Assembly: GCA_041446545.1 (NCBI GenBank)
Contig: JBGOEJ010000001.1
Location: 379,426-443,425 of the forward strand
DNA length: 64,000 nt
Direction: 5' to 3'
Origin: Fervidibacter canadensis
GTDB taxonomy: Bacteria; Armatimonadota; Fervidibacteria; Fervidibacterales; Fervidibacteraceae
The notes beneath the pieces were generated by a model, which was not told the origin of the DNA, did no database searches, and worked only from the letters and a program-made list of their open reading frames with translations. Shown in pieces: positions 9,134-18,360 of this stretch. Within the stretch, counting starts at the first letter, position 1. Every line of letters begins with the position of its first letter. A program made the position numbers and the translations under genes.

Positions 9134-9152
9134 AGCGGGAAAAAACGAGGGC

Positions 9153-9650
9153 TCAACGCCGTCGCTTTTGGGTTGGAGTGCGCTGGCGAACTTGGCGCTT
9201 TTGCCGTTGCAACGCCGCCAAGGCTTCGGCGAAACGACGGGCGTCGTCAAACTCTTGATAGACCGAAGCAAAGCGGATGTAGGCGACATCATCCAACTCC
9301 AGCAACTTCACCATCACCATCTCACCAATCTCGCGGGAGGTCACTTGGCGGGTGCCCCGACTTTGCAGCGCCCACTCAATCTCTTCGGCAGCGCGTCGGA
9401 TTTGTTCGGGAGTGACGGGGCGCTTCTCACATGCCTTCATCATGCCCAACTCAATCTTCTGGCGGTTGAATAATTCCCGTCGCCCGTCCTTTTTGATGAC
9501 CCAAATAGGGTGATGCACCATCCGCTCGTGGGTCGTGAAGCGCAATCGGCAACGAAGACACTGGCGACGGCGGCGCACCGCCGTCCCGTTCTCAATGAGC
9601 CGAGAATCAATGACCCGCGTATCAGGCGCATCGCAACGCGGGCAATGCAT
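9153..9650 (-). CDS. nrdR: Transcriptional repressor NrdR
   Basis: A 165-residue protein from the ATG at 9650. The N-terminus MHCPRCDAPDTRVIDSR is the NrdR zinc ribbon, completed by RRRRQCLRCRLRFTTHER. An ATP-cone follows (VIKKDGRRELFNRQKI...GMMKACEKRPV). NrdR senses ATP/dATP and represses ribonucleotide reductase operons through NrdR boxes. Eight extra codons exist upstream in frame, but MHCPRC is the conserved family start. No ribonucleotide reductase gene lies in the window. Confidence 0.95.
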   Translation of the reverse strand: MHCPRCDAPDTRVIDSRLIENGTAVRRRRQCLRCRLRFTTHERMVHHPIWVIKKDGRRELFNRQKIELGMMKACEKRPVTPEQIRRAAEEIEWALQSRGTRQVTSREIGEMVMVKLLELDDVAYIRFASVYQEFDDARRFAEALAALQRQKRQVRQRTPTQKRRR

Positions 9651-9686
9651 CAGCGTCGTCACCGCCCAGTGCAAAAGTTTCCTTCG

Positions 9687-10586
9687 TCACCCTGCGACAC
9701 AAAAGATACCTCGCTGCCCATCCCGCTCGGCGACGAAAAAGAGCCAAAGTCTTCCGTCGTGCCAGAAAAAATAAGGACTGGTGGGACGATGCAATCCGTC
9801 AAAAGTAAGAGGCGGTTCGTCCAGCAAACGCCAATGGCGCAAATCTTCTGAGGTGGCAAAGCGCAGCCCCTGTTCATCCCCGAACAACATCCACCAACGC
9901 CGCTGCTGCCGAACGAGGAAAGGGCGACCGAGCAAGCCCGTTTCAGACCGCAAGAGAGGATTTTCCAAATCCCGCGACCAGATGAGGAAGTCTGTGGAAA
10001 GCGCCAAACCGACGGACGGCACATGGTTTTGACCGACATAAAACAGCCAGAACAAGTTTTCCCGCTCCAACAGGCAAGGCGACCCGACGCTTCCCTTCTC
10101 CCACAACTCACCGTCCCTGGCACTCAAAATGGGGTTGGCATCAAAGCGACGCCAATGCGTCAAGTCGGGCGAAAAGGCTAAACCGATGGCGGCAGCGGAA
10201 GCGTCAGGCGTCGCCTTTGCGCTGTAAGCCAACCAGAACATGCCGCGCCGTAACTTGGGCAAAGGCTCGTCCCAATCGTTGTGCCGCAAAATCCATGCCG
10301 CCATCACCCCACCCGCATCAAATTGCCCCTCTTCGCCCCTTCGCAACACGACGCCTCGTCGTTCCCATCGTTGCAAATCGGCGCTGGCAGCGACAGCGAT
10401 ACTGGGCTGTTGCCCATCCAATGCCGTGTAAAACAACAGCCACTCCCCTTCGTAACGTAAAACGACGGGGAAATCCACGCCCACAGCATCGGGCGTTGCG
10501 GCATCACCTGTCGGCAGCAAAATGGCAGTGGGCGAAGTTTTTTGCAACCGCCACAACTCTTGCAACAGCACCGTCTCATTCGCCAT
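9687..10586 (-). CDS. Five-bladed beta-propeller glycosidase-like protein (GH43/GH32/GH130 group)
   Basis: A 299-residue protein made of repeated beta-propeller blades, each with a W-rich strand and a typical 'D..HW' or 'D...W' turn (SADLQRWERRG, SPDLTHWRRFDANP, STDFLIWSRDLENP, SEDLRHWRLL). This pattern characterises GH43/GH32/GH68 and GH130 enzymes, which act on plant and microbial polysaccharides. There is no signal peptide, so if it is an enzyme it is cytoplasmic or a phosphorylase-like member. The ribosome site AAAGGGGGG precedes the ATG at 10586. It is 22 bases downstream of the DUF6785 membrane protein and is likely co-transcribed with it. Confidence 0.65.
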   Translation of the reverse strand: MANETVLLQELWRLQKTSPTAILLPTGDAATPDAVGVDFPVVLRYEGEWLLFYTALDGQQPSIAVAASADLQRWERRGVVLRRGEEGQFDAGGVMAAWILRHNDWDEPLPKLRRGMFWLAYSAKATPDASAAAIGLAFSPDLTHWRRFDANPILSARDGELWEKGSVGSPCLLERENLFWLFYVGQNHVPSVGLALSTDFLIWSRDLENPLLRSETGLLGRPFLVRQQRRWWMLFGDEQGLRFATSEDLRHWRLLDEPPLTFDGLHRPTSPYFFWHDGRLWLFFVAERDGQRGIFCVAG

Positions 10587-10608
10587 CGTTGGCTCCCCCC
10601 TTTGGCGT

Positions 10609-12651
10609 TTAACCGAACCAAACGGCGTAGCGCTGGAAAGGCGCTTTGCCCGTCGCCGACATTAAGCCCCAAATCACCCCCGCCGTCACATAATGCCCCA
10701 ACGCAAAACCCAAAAACAACGGCACTGTCCGCCGATAAGCCCGCCCACCACCGTAACGCAACACCAAAAACTTGGCGACCCAAACGACGAGAAACGACCA
10801 CCAAACCAAGTCGCCATAAGCGCCAGCAATGGCAAACCCTAACGGGTGTAATGGCGAGCCTGCGTAGGCGAACCGCAACACACCAAACAACACCGTCACT
10901 CCAACGCCCCAAAGGGTTGCGTAAATGCGAGGCTTGTCGGGTGGCAATGGGTTGCTGACGGCGCTAACGATGCCGTTGTATTCGCTGGAGGCAATCCAGT
11001 GTCCCCAAATGCCCCCTTCCCGCAAGTTGACCGCCCCCTTGGCGTAATAGGGCGTCAAGTGGAAGTAAAAGCCCATCAGCACCCCGATGATGACGGCGCA
11101 AAGGCTCCAGCGCACCCAAAGGCGTGGCGAGAAAGTGACGAGGCTGCCCAACTGGATGTTTTCCAACTGCGTCGCCGTGTAGGAGTGGAAAAAGCCCCGC
11201 GAAAGGAAAGTGAAGATGGCGAACGCAGTCATATTGCGCAGCCCACCCAGCCCCATCACGCGGTTGACGCCCAAGGTGTAGAGGATGGCTTTTTTGTGCT
11301 GGTAGTAGGGAAAGAGCCAGACCATCGGCGCTCCCACTTCCGCTCGGATGCGGGCGTAAACGAGGGCAACGAGCAAAGTCAAGGCAAAGTAAATCGCAGC
11401 GATTCGCCAATCCATCCCCCCCATCACCATGAAGACGAGGCAACCGATGACCCCGACGAAAAGGCACAACGCTGCTTCCTTAGGGCGTAAGGCATCATCG
11501 GCGTTAGCATCATCGTTCCACAACCGCTTCGCCCAGTCCCGCAAATAATGGCGAGCCGCATAAATCAGCAACGCAGCGACCGTTAGGTAAGCCCCCAAGC
11601 CTTGCTCCTGGGAGAAGGGAAACCCAGCAAACTGCCAGCCCAGCATCCGCCCGATCAGGGCTTCCACCTTGAAGAGGGCATAGGAGAGCCAAACGGTGAA
11701 AGCAACTTCCGTCGGCATCAAATAGCCCAGCCCAATCACTTCGGGACGATAATGCAGCATTAACGGGCGCAAAGCATCCAACGGCGGCGCCGTGAAAAAT
11801 TGACCGAAGTCGTAAAACTTTCCTGGTGCGGGCACCTGCGGGAAGAAGGCATTAAGCATGTTCAGCCCGTTGTAAAACGCCGCAAGCGAAAAGCCCAGCC
11901 ACATGAGCGGGTCACGCCAAAACGACGGCATCCCTGATGGCGGTGCCTCTTCCGTCACCCGCATCGGCAGGTAAAGGAGCGGGAAGACCAATCGCTCGTG
12001 CTCTCGCCATCGCCGCTCAAAGATGCCGACCATCCCTGAAAGGGCAAGCCAAAAGAGGGTGAAAAATAGCAGCCAAGATGCGATGGGCACTAACCACGCC
12101 CGCCAGGGCACAACCGCCCACAAGCCGATGGGAACGGTGTGACCGAACAACTGCCATTGACTCAACACCGCATCGGCGCCAGGACGACCCAAGTAAAGGT
12201 CTCGGATGAGGGCAAACTCTTTCGGGACAAGCCAGTCAGGGATGTAGGGCATCACCAAATCCAGCCGCAACTCGGGAGCGGTGCGGGCGAAATAAATGGG
12301 ATAGGTGGTCAGCGAAAGGACAAAACGCAAACTCCCACAAGCAGGGACGGCGACAGCGACCGTGCAAAAGGCGTAGATGAACAACATCTCCCGACGGGAG
12401 AGCGCCAAGGGAGGGAAACAACGATGCAGCAATGGGTTGGCGAGCAACATCAGAAAAAGCACACCGAGGGCAGGGATGGGCGGCACTGACTCTGTGATTT
12501 GCGTCGCCAGCACGACGACTTCCGCTTGCTTCATCCACCACCCGCCCAGCCAAGTGAGGGCAAGGGCGAGCCCACTCAGATAAGCGAGCCGCCCGACACC
12601 CCAAACCCTTGCCGTCGGCGCCCTTTCCAGTAGTGCGACGGTCTCCGCCAT
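10609..12651 (-). CDS. Large multi-pass membrane protein, DUF6785/DUF6784 family
   Basis: A 680-residue integral membrane protein with at least a dozen hydrophobic segments; YLSGLALALTWLGGWW, ALGVLFLMLLANPLL and IAAIYFALTLLVALVYARIR are examples. Charged loops carry aromatic clusters (WRDPLMWLGFSLAAFYNG). The pattern matches the uncharacterised DUF6785/DUF6784 proteins common in Planctomycetes, Armatimonadota and Verrucomicrobia, which may be transporters. AEVGAPMVWLFPYYQHKKA is a distinctive cytoplasmic or re-entrant loop. The role and substrate are unknown. The adjacent beta-propeller glycosidase-like gene hints at sugar uptake, but this is weak inference. Confidence 0.6.
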   Translation of the reverse strand: MAETVALLERAPTARVWGVGRLAYLSGLALALTWLGGWWMKQAEVVVLATQITESVPPIPALGVLFLMLLANPLLHRCFPPLALSRREMLFIYAFCTVAVAVPACGSLRFVLSLTTYPIYFARTAPELRLDLVMPYIPDWLVPKEFALIRDLYLGRPGADAVLSQWQLFGHTVPIGLWAVVPWRAWLVPIASWLLFFTLFWLALSGMVGIFERRWREHERLVFPLLYLPMRVTEEAPPSGMPSFWRDPLMWLGFSLAAFYNGLNMLNAFFPQVPAPGKFYDFGQFFTAPPLDALRPLMLHYRPEVIGLGYLMPTEVAFTVWLSYALFKVEALIGRMLGWQFAGFPFSQEQGLGAYLTVAALLIYAARHYLRDWAKRLWNDDANADDALRPKEAALCLFVGVIGCLVFMVMGGMDWRIAAIYFALTLLVALVYARIRAEVGAPMVWLFPYYQHKKAILYTLGVNRVMGLGGLRNMTAFAIFTFLSRGFFHSYTATQLENIQLGSLVTFSPRLWVRWSLCAVIIGVLMGFYFHLTPYYAKGAVNLREGGIWGHWIASSEYNGIVSAVSNPLPPDKPRIYATLWGVGVTVLFGVLRFAYAGSPLHPLGFAIAGAYGDLVWWSFLVVWVAKFLVLRYGGGRAYRRTVPLFLGFALGHYVTAGVIWGLMSATGKAPFQRYAVWFG

Positions 12652-12699
12652 CGTCGCTCTCTGTCGCTCCTCGCTTCAAAAAACTCCTGATGCCAACGG

Positions 12700-13506
12700 C
12701 TAGGACTTACGCAGTTGAGAGACTGCGCAATTTCCCGTCGTGGTGGCGCACCGCAAACCCCATCACCATGCCACCAGAGGACGGGCAACAAGGATTCCCC
12801 ACGAACCCCTGCCCCAACCAAGAAAGGCTGGGGAATTTCTCTACCCCCCTGCGGGCAATGTTGATCGCCGCCACATAGTGCCTTGAGAGCCCGCAGGAAG
12901 GACACACCCTCTCCTGTCCCCTGAGGGTTGGTAAGTGGGTGGGTCGGGAAACTTGAGGGGGATGCTGACGGAACTTTCCGTCAGGGTTATCTGCCCTAAG
13001 GTGCATTCTCCCGCCTTCCATCTGTCCAGCAAGCGGCGATACTTGTGGTGAGGCTTGAACCAACGGACGATGGGCTCTAAATCGTTGGCGGACTTGAAAA
13101 TCGTCACCTTCAGCCACTTGCCCTCAAAAGAAACCTTGAAAAGGTGAGGGCTGAGGGTGACGAAGGGCTTTTTGAGCCTCGGTCTTTTCACCTGTCCCTT
13201 TCTCTTTCGCTTGTTGAAGGCGTGGACGATGCTGGTTGCCGTTTTAAGGGCGCTCGTGACCCAATGGCTGTGAAGTTCGGGGAATTGTTGTCGCAAGGGG
13301 AAGTAGAGGGTGTGATGGACGGAGTTGAGGGAGGTCTTCTTGTTGGCGACCAACCAATTGACCGCCCTTTGCTCCATGACCTTGACCTTCCTGAGCACTT
13401 CCTCCATTTCTCGGGTTGGGCGAAACTTGAAACGCAGGCAAACGACACCCATCGCCATCACCTTGGTTCACTTCGCCATCAAATCCCTAACTGCGTAACT
13501 CCTAAG
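12700..13506 (-). mobile_element. Degenerate insertion element with tnpB remnant and inverted terminal repeats
   Basis: About 0.8 kb bounded by near-matching inverted ends. TAGGACTTACGCAGTT begins at 12701; the right end, ending near 13505, reads as the reverse complement TAGGAGTTACGCAGTT, so 15 of 16 positions agree. The interior is the interrupted TnpB-like gene. IS200/IS605-type elements normally have subterminal hairpins rather than terminal inverted repeats, so this may be a MITE-like derivative or a chimera. It is probably not mobile alone: there is no Y1 transposase and TnpB is broken. Confidence 0.65.
12707..13461 (-). pseudogene. TnpB-like (IS605/IS1341) protein, internally deleted and frameshifted
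   Basis: The N-terminal part (from 13461) begins MMAMGVVCLRFKFRP and continues as a typical OrfB/TnpB N-terminus with a basic segment FNKRKRKGQVKRPRLKK and LLDRWKAGECTLGQITLTES. After about 170 residues the conserved RuvC-like catalytic core is missing. A different frame (ending at 12707) then encodes the C-terminal zinc-finger piece VCPSCGLSRHYVAAINIARRG. The family normally has RD before the 'AA.NI' segment; here it is HY. Intact TnpB is about 370-400 residues; this is about 240 codons in two frames. It is a non-functional remnant. Confidence 0.75.
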
Positions 13507-13539
13507 TCTATCACGCCCTTCAACGCTGCCGTGCGAGCA

Positions 13540-14277
13540 TCACGGGTAATCACTTCCTGCGATGCCGTCCCTCGTCAAGTTGATGTCGGGCAGGCTATTT
13601 ACAGCGGGACGGATTTGACGGCGGCGCAGAAACTTCACATGCCCATCGGCAAACAAGTAATTGGCGCTCCCATCCCAACTCCAAAAACCGCAGTCGCCAG
13701 AAAACTTGTCGTGGTTGCTGAGCCATTCAGCGCTCAAGGCTTTTTGCGCCGGGAAAACTAAGGAGGCTTCGCTTTGCGGGACGGTCGGCAAACTCTGTAT
13801 CCCTCCAACAATGGCTTGCCAGTTAGCACAACTGCTCCCTTGCAAAACACTGGCGAGGCTGTTGATTTGTTCGGGCGCGTGGAAAAAGGCTGCCGAGTAA
13901 GCGTAAGAAGTTCGTTCCCAAACCTGCACCGCCCGCTCGTCGGAGGGGCAAAGCAACACATCGCTGTGCTGCACCTGAAGGGGCTGCGAATAGCCAGGTG
14001 GCAAACTTTGCATTCGCCCGCCCGGCAGGTAACTTTGGAGGACGACGCGCCAGTTGCGTCCCATCCACAAGTTGCGGTCACCGTTGCAAGGATACAGTCC
14101 GTCGTAATCGCTGGCGTAAAGGCGAAACGCCGTCCCGATTTGCCGCAGGTTGGACTGGCACGCCGCTTTCCGAGCGCTCTCCCGCGCTCGGCTCAGCACA
14201 GGCAGCAACATCGCCGCCAGCACTGCCACGACCGCTATCACCACCAGCAACTCCACCAGCGTAAAACCCCGACGCAT
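13540..14277 (-). CDS. DUF1559-type pseudopilin (type II secretion/type IV pilin-like)
   Basis: A 245-residue protein starting MRRGFTLVELLVVIAVVAVLA: a short basic leader ending in G, then FTLVELLVV, the prepilin peptidase site and hydrophobic helix. The mature part has the H-X9-DG family C-terminus (YLFADGHVKFLR). An AAAGGAG site lies 9 bases upstream of the ATG at 14277; another ATG at 14283 is too close. The family forms surface or periplasmic pseudopilus components in Planctomycetes-Armatimonadota; the ligand is unknown. It is separate in sequence from the three clustered paralogues at 56-59 kb. Confidence 0.85.
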   Translation of the reverse strand: MRRGFTLVELLVVIAVVAVLAAMLLPVLSRARESARKAACQSNLRQIGTAFRLYASDYDGLYPCNGDRNLWMGRNWRVVLQSYLPGGRMQSLPPGYSQPLQVQHSDVLLCPSDERAVQVWERTSYAYSAAFFHAPEQINSLASVLQGSSCANWQAIVGGIQSLPTVPQSEASLVFPAQKALSAEWLSNHDKFSGDCGFWSWDGSANYLFADGHVKFLRRRQIRPAVNSLPDINLTRDGIAGSDYP

Positions 14278-14481
14278 GCACATCCGCTCCTTTCGCCCGC
14301 AAAGTTTCTCAAAACGGGTGAATTGGCACGCGGGTTTTTCAGAAGCGACGCCCATTTTAGCGCACCAATTTTTCGTGAGCCGAAAGGAAGTCAAACCGTT
14401 TTGCGAACGGCGACGAAAGCGAGCAAGTTTTTGAAGGAACTTTCTCCCACCGTTTCGTCATAGCAGTCCAGTTGCTGCAAC

Positions 14482-15054
14482 TCAAAAACCTGCTTCCGCC
14501 AACTTGCGCCGCAGATACTCTTTGCGGAAAAAGTGGCGGACAGCGTTGGGCAAGGCGAACATATCAGGCTCTACCAACTCGCCCTTGCCGTAAGACGGGT
14601 CACGATCGGAGCGAACCGTTCCTGCCAGCAACCCATCGGGTTTGAGGACGCGAGCGCATTCGGTAAACAAGCGGGTTAAATCGGCATCGGTGAAGGCGAG
14701 GCAGAAAAACAGGTAGGCATAAACGGCATCAAAGTGCCCCTCGGGCGCAGGGATGCCCTTAAGGGCGTCAGCGACGATGGGCTTGATTTGTCCCGCTAAT
14801 TCGGACCCCGCAAGGCGTTCTTGCAGCATGGCGATAGCGGCGGGTGAGCAATCCAACGCCACAACCTCAAAGCCCTGTCGGGCAAAGTAAAGGCTGTCCC
14901 GCCCATAGCCGCAGCCCAAATCCAAAACCCGAACGGGTGGCGTCCGTTGTCGCAACAGGTTGGCTAACTCCGTTGCGAGGCGGGATGGCGCTTCACCGTA
15001 AATGTTCGGCTGCCTTTGGTAAGTTTCATCCCACACCTTCGCCCAATCGGTCAT
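14482..15054 (-). CDS. Class I SAM-dependent methyltransferase
   Basis: A 190-residue protein with motif I VRVLDLGCGYGRDSLYFA, motif II VVALDCSPAAI, and the later HFDAVYAYLFF and ECARVLKPDGLLAGTVRS motifs. The N-terminus DWAKVWDETYQRQPNIYGEAPS is that of TehB-like or small-molecule methyltransferases. The substrate cannot be deduced. It is monocistronic, with a TATA-poor upstream region filled with repeats. The length fits the family. Confidence 0.8.
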   Translation of the reverse strand: MTDWAKVWDETYQRQPNIYGEAPSRLATELANLLRQRTPPVRVLDLGCGYGRDSLYFARQGFEVVALDCSPAAIAMLQERLAGSELAGQIKPIVADALKGIPAPEGHFDAVYAYLFFCLAFTDADLTRLFTECARVLKPDGLLAGTVRSDRDPSYGKGELVEPDMFALPNAVRHFFRKEYLRRKLAEAGF

Positions 15055-15119
15055 AGTTTGGTCACCCCTAAGGGCGGCAGTTTGTCATCACTCTTTATGT
15101 AACGCAACCGAGAAGGTCT

Positions 15120-15430
15120 GAGGGTGTTCGGAAAGGGAGGGCGAGGCTCCTGCCGAGCAAAAACTTATCGGCAAATCGTGAGGTCGGCAAATCGGCAGGT
15201 CGGAAAATGACGGCGAATGGCGAATAGCGGGTAGCGAATGGTAAAACGGCAGCAAGTAGCGAGTGGCAAGTAGCGAATAGTGAACAGCGAATAGCGACTG
15301 GCGATTGGCGAATAGTTTTGGAGGGCAGTGCTCCTGCATTGCCGAAAAATTTTTCGGCGCATCTGAAGATGCGCCCTTCGGTTTGAAATCTTGGGCTCAC
15401 CTGTAGGTTCGCCCTCACATTGGGCTCAAT
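15120..15430. repeat. Repeat-filled intergenic region (several short families nested)
   Basis: This gap holds no credible gene. It contains GGAGGGCGAGGCTCCTGC near 15136; AAATCG/CGGCAGGTCGG units near 15170-15208; then roughly 110 bases of GCGAATAGC/GCGAGTGGC-like units (15209-15318); the 18-base palindrome centred in 15341-15358 (GCCGAAAAATTTTTCGGC); and the hairpin GGCGCATC-TGAA-GATGCGCC at 15356-15375. A further CTATGTG repeat run follows at 15468-15495, close to the downstream gene. The same unit types recur at other intergenic sites in the window. Confidence 0.75.
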
Positions 15431-15538
15431 TTCCGAACAATCTCAAGAAGGTCTTTACATGTGTGTGCTATGTGCTATGTGCTATATGCTAACATAGCCA
15501 TTAGCGGCTAAGCAAAAGTAACGAGGAAGGCGATAACA

Positions 15539-17459
15539 ATGAAGTGGCGCCACCTTGCCTTATTGGTCGGGACGGTTCTCTTGGTCAGTCTGTTTGCCGC
15601 CAAGGCAATCAAGGGGATGGTTCGTGAAGAGGCATTAGAAGTGATGCTCGCAAGCGAGGAAGCCATCGCCTTAGACCAGCCCCTCAAGTTCTTACAGGCT
15701 CCCCTTACCGTCACCACGGGCGAGAGGGTTCCCATCACAGCAACCCTTCTGGACGCAAACCTGCGCCCCATCGTTTTACAGCCTATTGTTTTCACCTGCG
15801 ACTCTGGGAGTTTTGAAGATGCCGTGCTTTACACTGACGACTTTAGCGAGCCAGCCATCGTTTTCTATTCCCAGACCACGACTTGCCTCACCGACGGCTT
15901 CGGGGAAGCAACGGTCTTTTGGCACGCCCCTCCGACGGCAGGGCCGGCAAAGATAACCGTGTGGTATTTTGGACCGGAGGAAGGGCAGGTTTACTCCTTA
16001 GAAACGACTGTGGAAGTTTCAGACGATCCAAACCTGCATCGCATCACCTTGGACTACACGCAGAGGAGGATGGTGTTAGGAGACCCCGAAGAAGAGGAGA
16101 ATTGTATCCGACTGTTCGTCCAAGTTACTGACCGCCAAGGAAATCCTGTCCGCGAAACGACCGTGCACCTTCAGACAACCTTAGGGGAGTTGGGGCATTA
16201 CTCGGTGGAGGATTGGGGCGGCGAAGGACACCTCGTCCTTTACAAAGGCACTCAGTTTTCGGTAGTCACCGATGAAAACGGATGGGCGGAAGTGCTGCTC
16301 TTTCCCCCTGCTTCCCCTGGCATTGCGGTGATTACTGCCATCACTTCTCATGGACAGGCAAGGCTGTTTTGTATATTCCCCTCCATTGAAGGGCTTCACC
16401 TGACCTCCGATTCCTACGCTGCGGTCGGTCAACATGGGGCACAAATCATCGCCCGTCTCTACGACGCTTCAGGGCAACCAATCGTTGGTCAGGTAGTGAC
16501 CTTCCAAACGACCTTAGGGCAACTGAGTGCTCACCAAGCAGTGACCGATGAAAATGGAGAAGCCTCGGTGTGGCTCATTAGTGACGGGACTGAAGGCACT
16601 GCCGTCGTCACGGCTTCCGCTGCCGGTTACTCAGCCAAAATCTATGTGCGCGTTTTCAACGATGGCGATAACTACAGTTGTCTTCAATCGCCCCTGTTTT
16701 TGCTATCAAGTTTACAACCACCTCCATTCCCACAACCTCAATACACTGTGCGCCTCACCTTAAACCTCACACAAGTTCGCCCTTTAGGGACTGGAGAACC
16801 TAATCGGATAACTGTCACAGCATTCGTGACAGACCGTAACAGGCGACCCGTTAGTGTGCCCCTTGTTGCCAGTGCCTATGGTGAGCGACACTCAGGAGGG
16901 CATATCCACAATGGGAGGAGACCTGCCGGCACTTTTAACCCTTCCTTAGGAAGCAAATAGAAACGGCGTTTGGAGGACGACTTATACTGCCCCTGTCGTG
17001 GGCGGTTATGAAACGATCACAGTTTCGGTAGCAATGAGCGTACCACAGCGATCTGGACAAGCACGGATCACTGTGAGAGTTCCGAATTTAAGTTACATGC
17101 CTGCTGGACCAAATTACAGGCTTGTCGGGCAGACAACAACGCACCCTCGTAATCACTTCACAACCTCTCGCGTTCAGCAGGCACTCATTGCCATCGCAAA
17201 CCAATTCGCCCGCGAATTCCGAGGACAGCCAGGCTACCAGACGCTGGAGTATAATGACATTAGCCTTGTGTTTGGCGGCTTGTTTGACATTTTTGCCAAT
17301 TGGAGAACTCCTCACATTACCCATCGCATCGGCAGAGATGTTGATTTCAGCAATGCTGACGAATTGCCGTCCGAAATGCGAAGAAGATTGGAAGAAATCA
17401 TCAGGCGTCACGGAGGGGATATCTACAATGAAGGCAACCATTGGCGTGTTTCGTTCTGA
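15539..17459 (+). pseudogene. Secreted Ig-like (Big_1) protein with M15-like C-terminal domain, broken by a frameshift
   Basis: The first segment (473 codons, 15539-16960) begins with a signal-anchor (MKWRHLALLVGTVLLVSLFA) and holds three or four Ig-like invasin-type repeats (GERVPITATLLDANLRP, TDRQGNPVRETTVHLQT, DASGQPIVGQVVTFQTTLG). A stop at 16958-16960 ends it inside a repeat. The next frame resumes at once (ANRNGVWRTTYTAPVVGG, from 16953) and continues to 17459, ending HRIGRDVDFSNADE...NEGNHWRVSF. That ending resembles the zinc-site pattern (H..G.D.D ... H) of M15-type peptidases. A +1 shift between 16949 and 16953 reconnects them. The wild-type protein would be about 640 residues and extracellular. 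The cause is sequence error or recent decay. Confidence 0.6.
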
Positions 17460-18357
17460 TTCCTTGCTGTTCGCTCTCGTTTTGGTGCTCCTGTCTTCGG
17501 CAACAGCCTTTCGTCAGCCCCTAAGGAAACCCGAGTTTCGCATCAAAACGGGGCAAGTGGATGATATCGGGCGGATTGATTACGACACCAAAAAGGGCGA
17601 CTACATCTTCCGATGGAAAGGGTTGGATGGGACGGAGAAGAGAGCCATTTTTGTCCCAGAGTGGAAAGCCAAATTAACTGTGACGGCAACCGTGCATAAA
17701 ACGCAAAAGGGGTTCCGCTACACCTATGTCCTCACTAACGCCCCTAAAAGCCCTCAAGCAGTTGTCCTATTTGAACTCGCTATGACCCAAGAGCCTGAAG
17801 ATGTGCGTGTTTCTCATGGATGGAAATTTTGGGGGGTCAGTGAAACGGTGGTAGGGAAGTTAGCGAGTTTTTCAACATATAAAGGATTGCCTCTTAAGCC
17901 GGGTCAGTCGTTGAAGATAGAGTTCTTCTCCCGATTCCCGCCAGGGGTCGTGAAATGCTACGCCGCAGGCGATGCCCCCATTATGAAAGTCCCCGAGGAA
18001 ATGCCTGGAGAGTTACAAGACCGACTCCCCAAGGGGATTGCACAGTCGTATCTATGGGGTTGGACGATTGGCTCGATTGAGCGAGTTTCCTTGCCCCGAT
18101 TGTTCACCGACTGGCAAATTGCCATCAAGGAAGGCTGGGTTAAGGATGAAAAGGTGGCGAGACAAATTACGAAGGAACTAAGGCAAATCCTGCAGACGGT
18201 CAGGCAGAAACGCTCTGAGGAAGTTCAAAAGCGGGTCAGGACTTTAGTTCAGTTTGTCAGGCAGAACCGCAAACTTTTTGAGCCCGAAGCCCAAACCCTT
18301 TTCCTTTTCACCTTGCCCTATCTGACTGAAAGGTTGAGGGGCAATAGCAAGGGATAA
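17428..18357 (+). CDS. Secreted protein of unknown function
   Basis: A 309-residue protein from the ATG at 17428, behind CGGAGGGG. An export signal (MKATIGVFRSDSLLFALVLVLLSS) is followed by a beta-rich domain (EFRIKTGQVDDIGRIDYDTKKGD and KAKLTVTATVHKTQKGFRYTYVLTN) and a charged helical C-terminus (RQITKELRQILQTVRQKRSEEVQ). I do not recognise the family. It overlaps the end of the Ig-domain gene by 32 bases in another frame, so the two are probably translated together and may act together outside the cell. Confidence 0.6.
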   Translation: MKATIGVFRSDSLLFALVLVLLSSATAFRQPLRKPEFRIKTGQVDDIGRIDYDTKKGDYIFRWKGLDGTEKRAIFVPEWKAKLTVTATVHKTQKGFRYTYVLTNAPKSPQAVVLFELAMTQEPEDVRVSHGWKFWGVSETVVGKLASFSTYKGLPLKPGQSLKIEFFSRFPPGVVKCYAAGDAPIMKVPEEMPGELQDRLPKGIAQSYLWGWTIGSIERVSLPRLFTDWQIAIKEGWVKDEKVARQITKELRQILQTVRQKRSEEVQKRVRTLVQFVRQNRKLFEPEAQTLFLFTLPYLTERLRGNSKG

Positions 18358-18360
18358 GCC

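Noticed and set aside
15120..15430. CRISPR array
   Set aside because: Units are short, imperfect and without spacers of constant length; no cas genes nearby.
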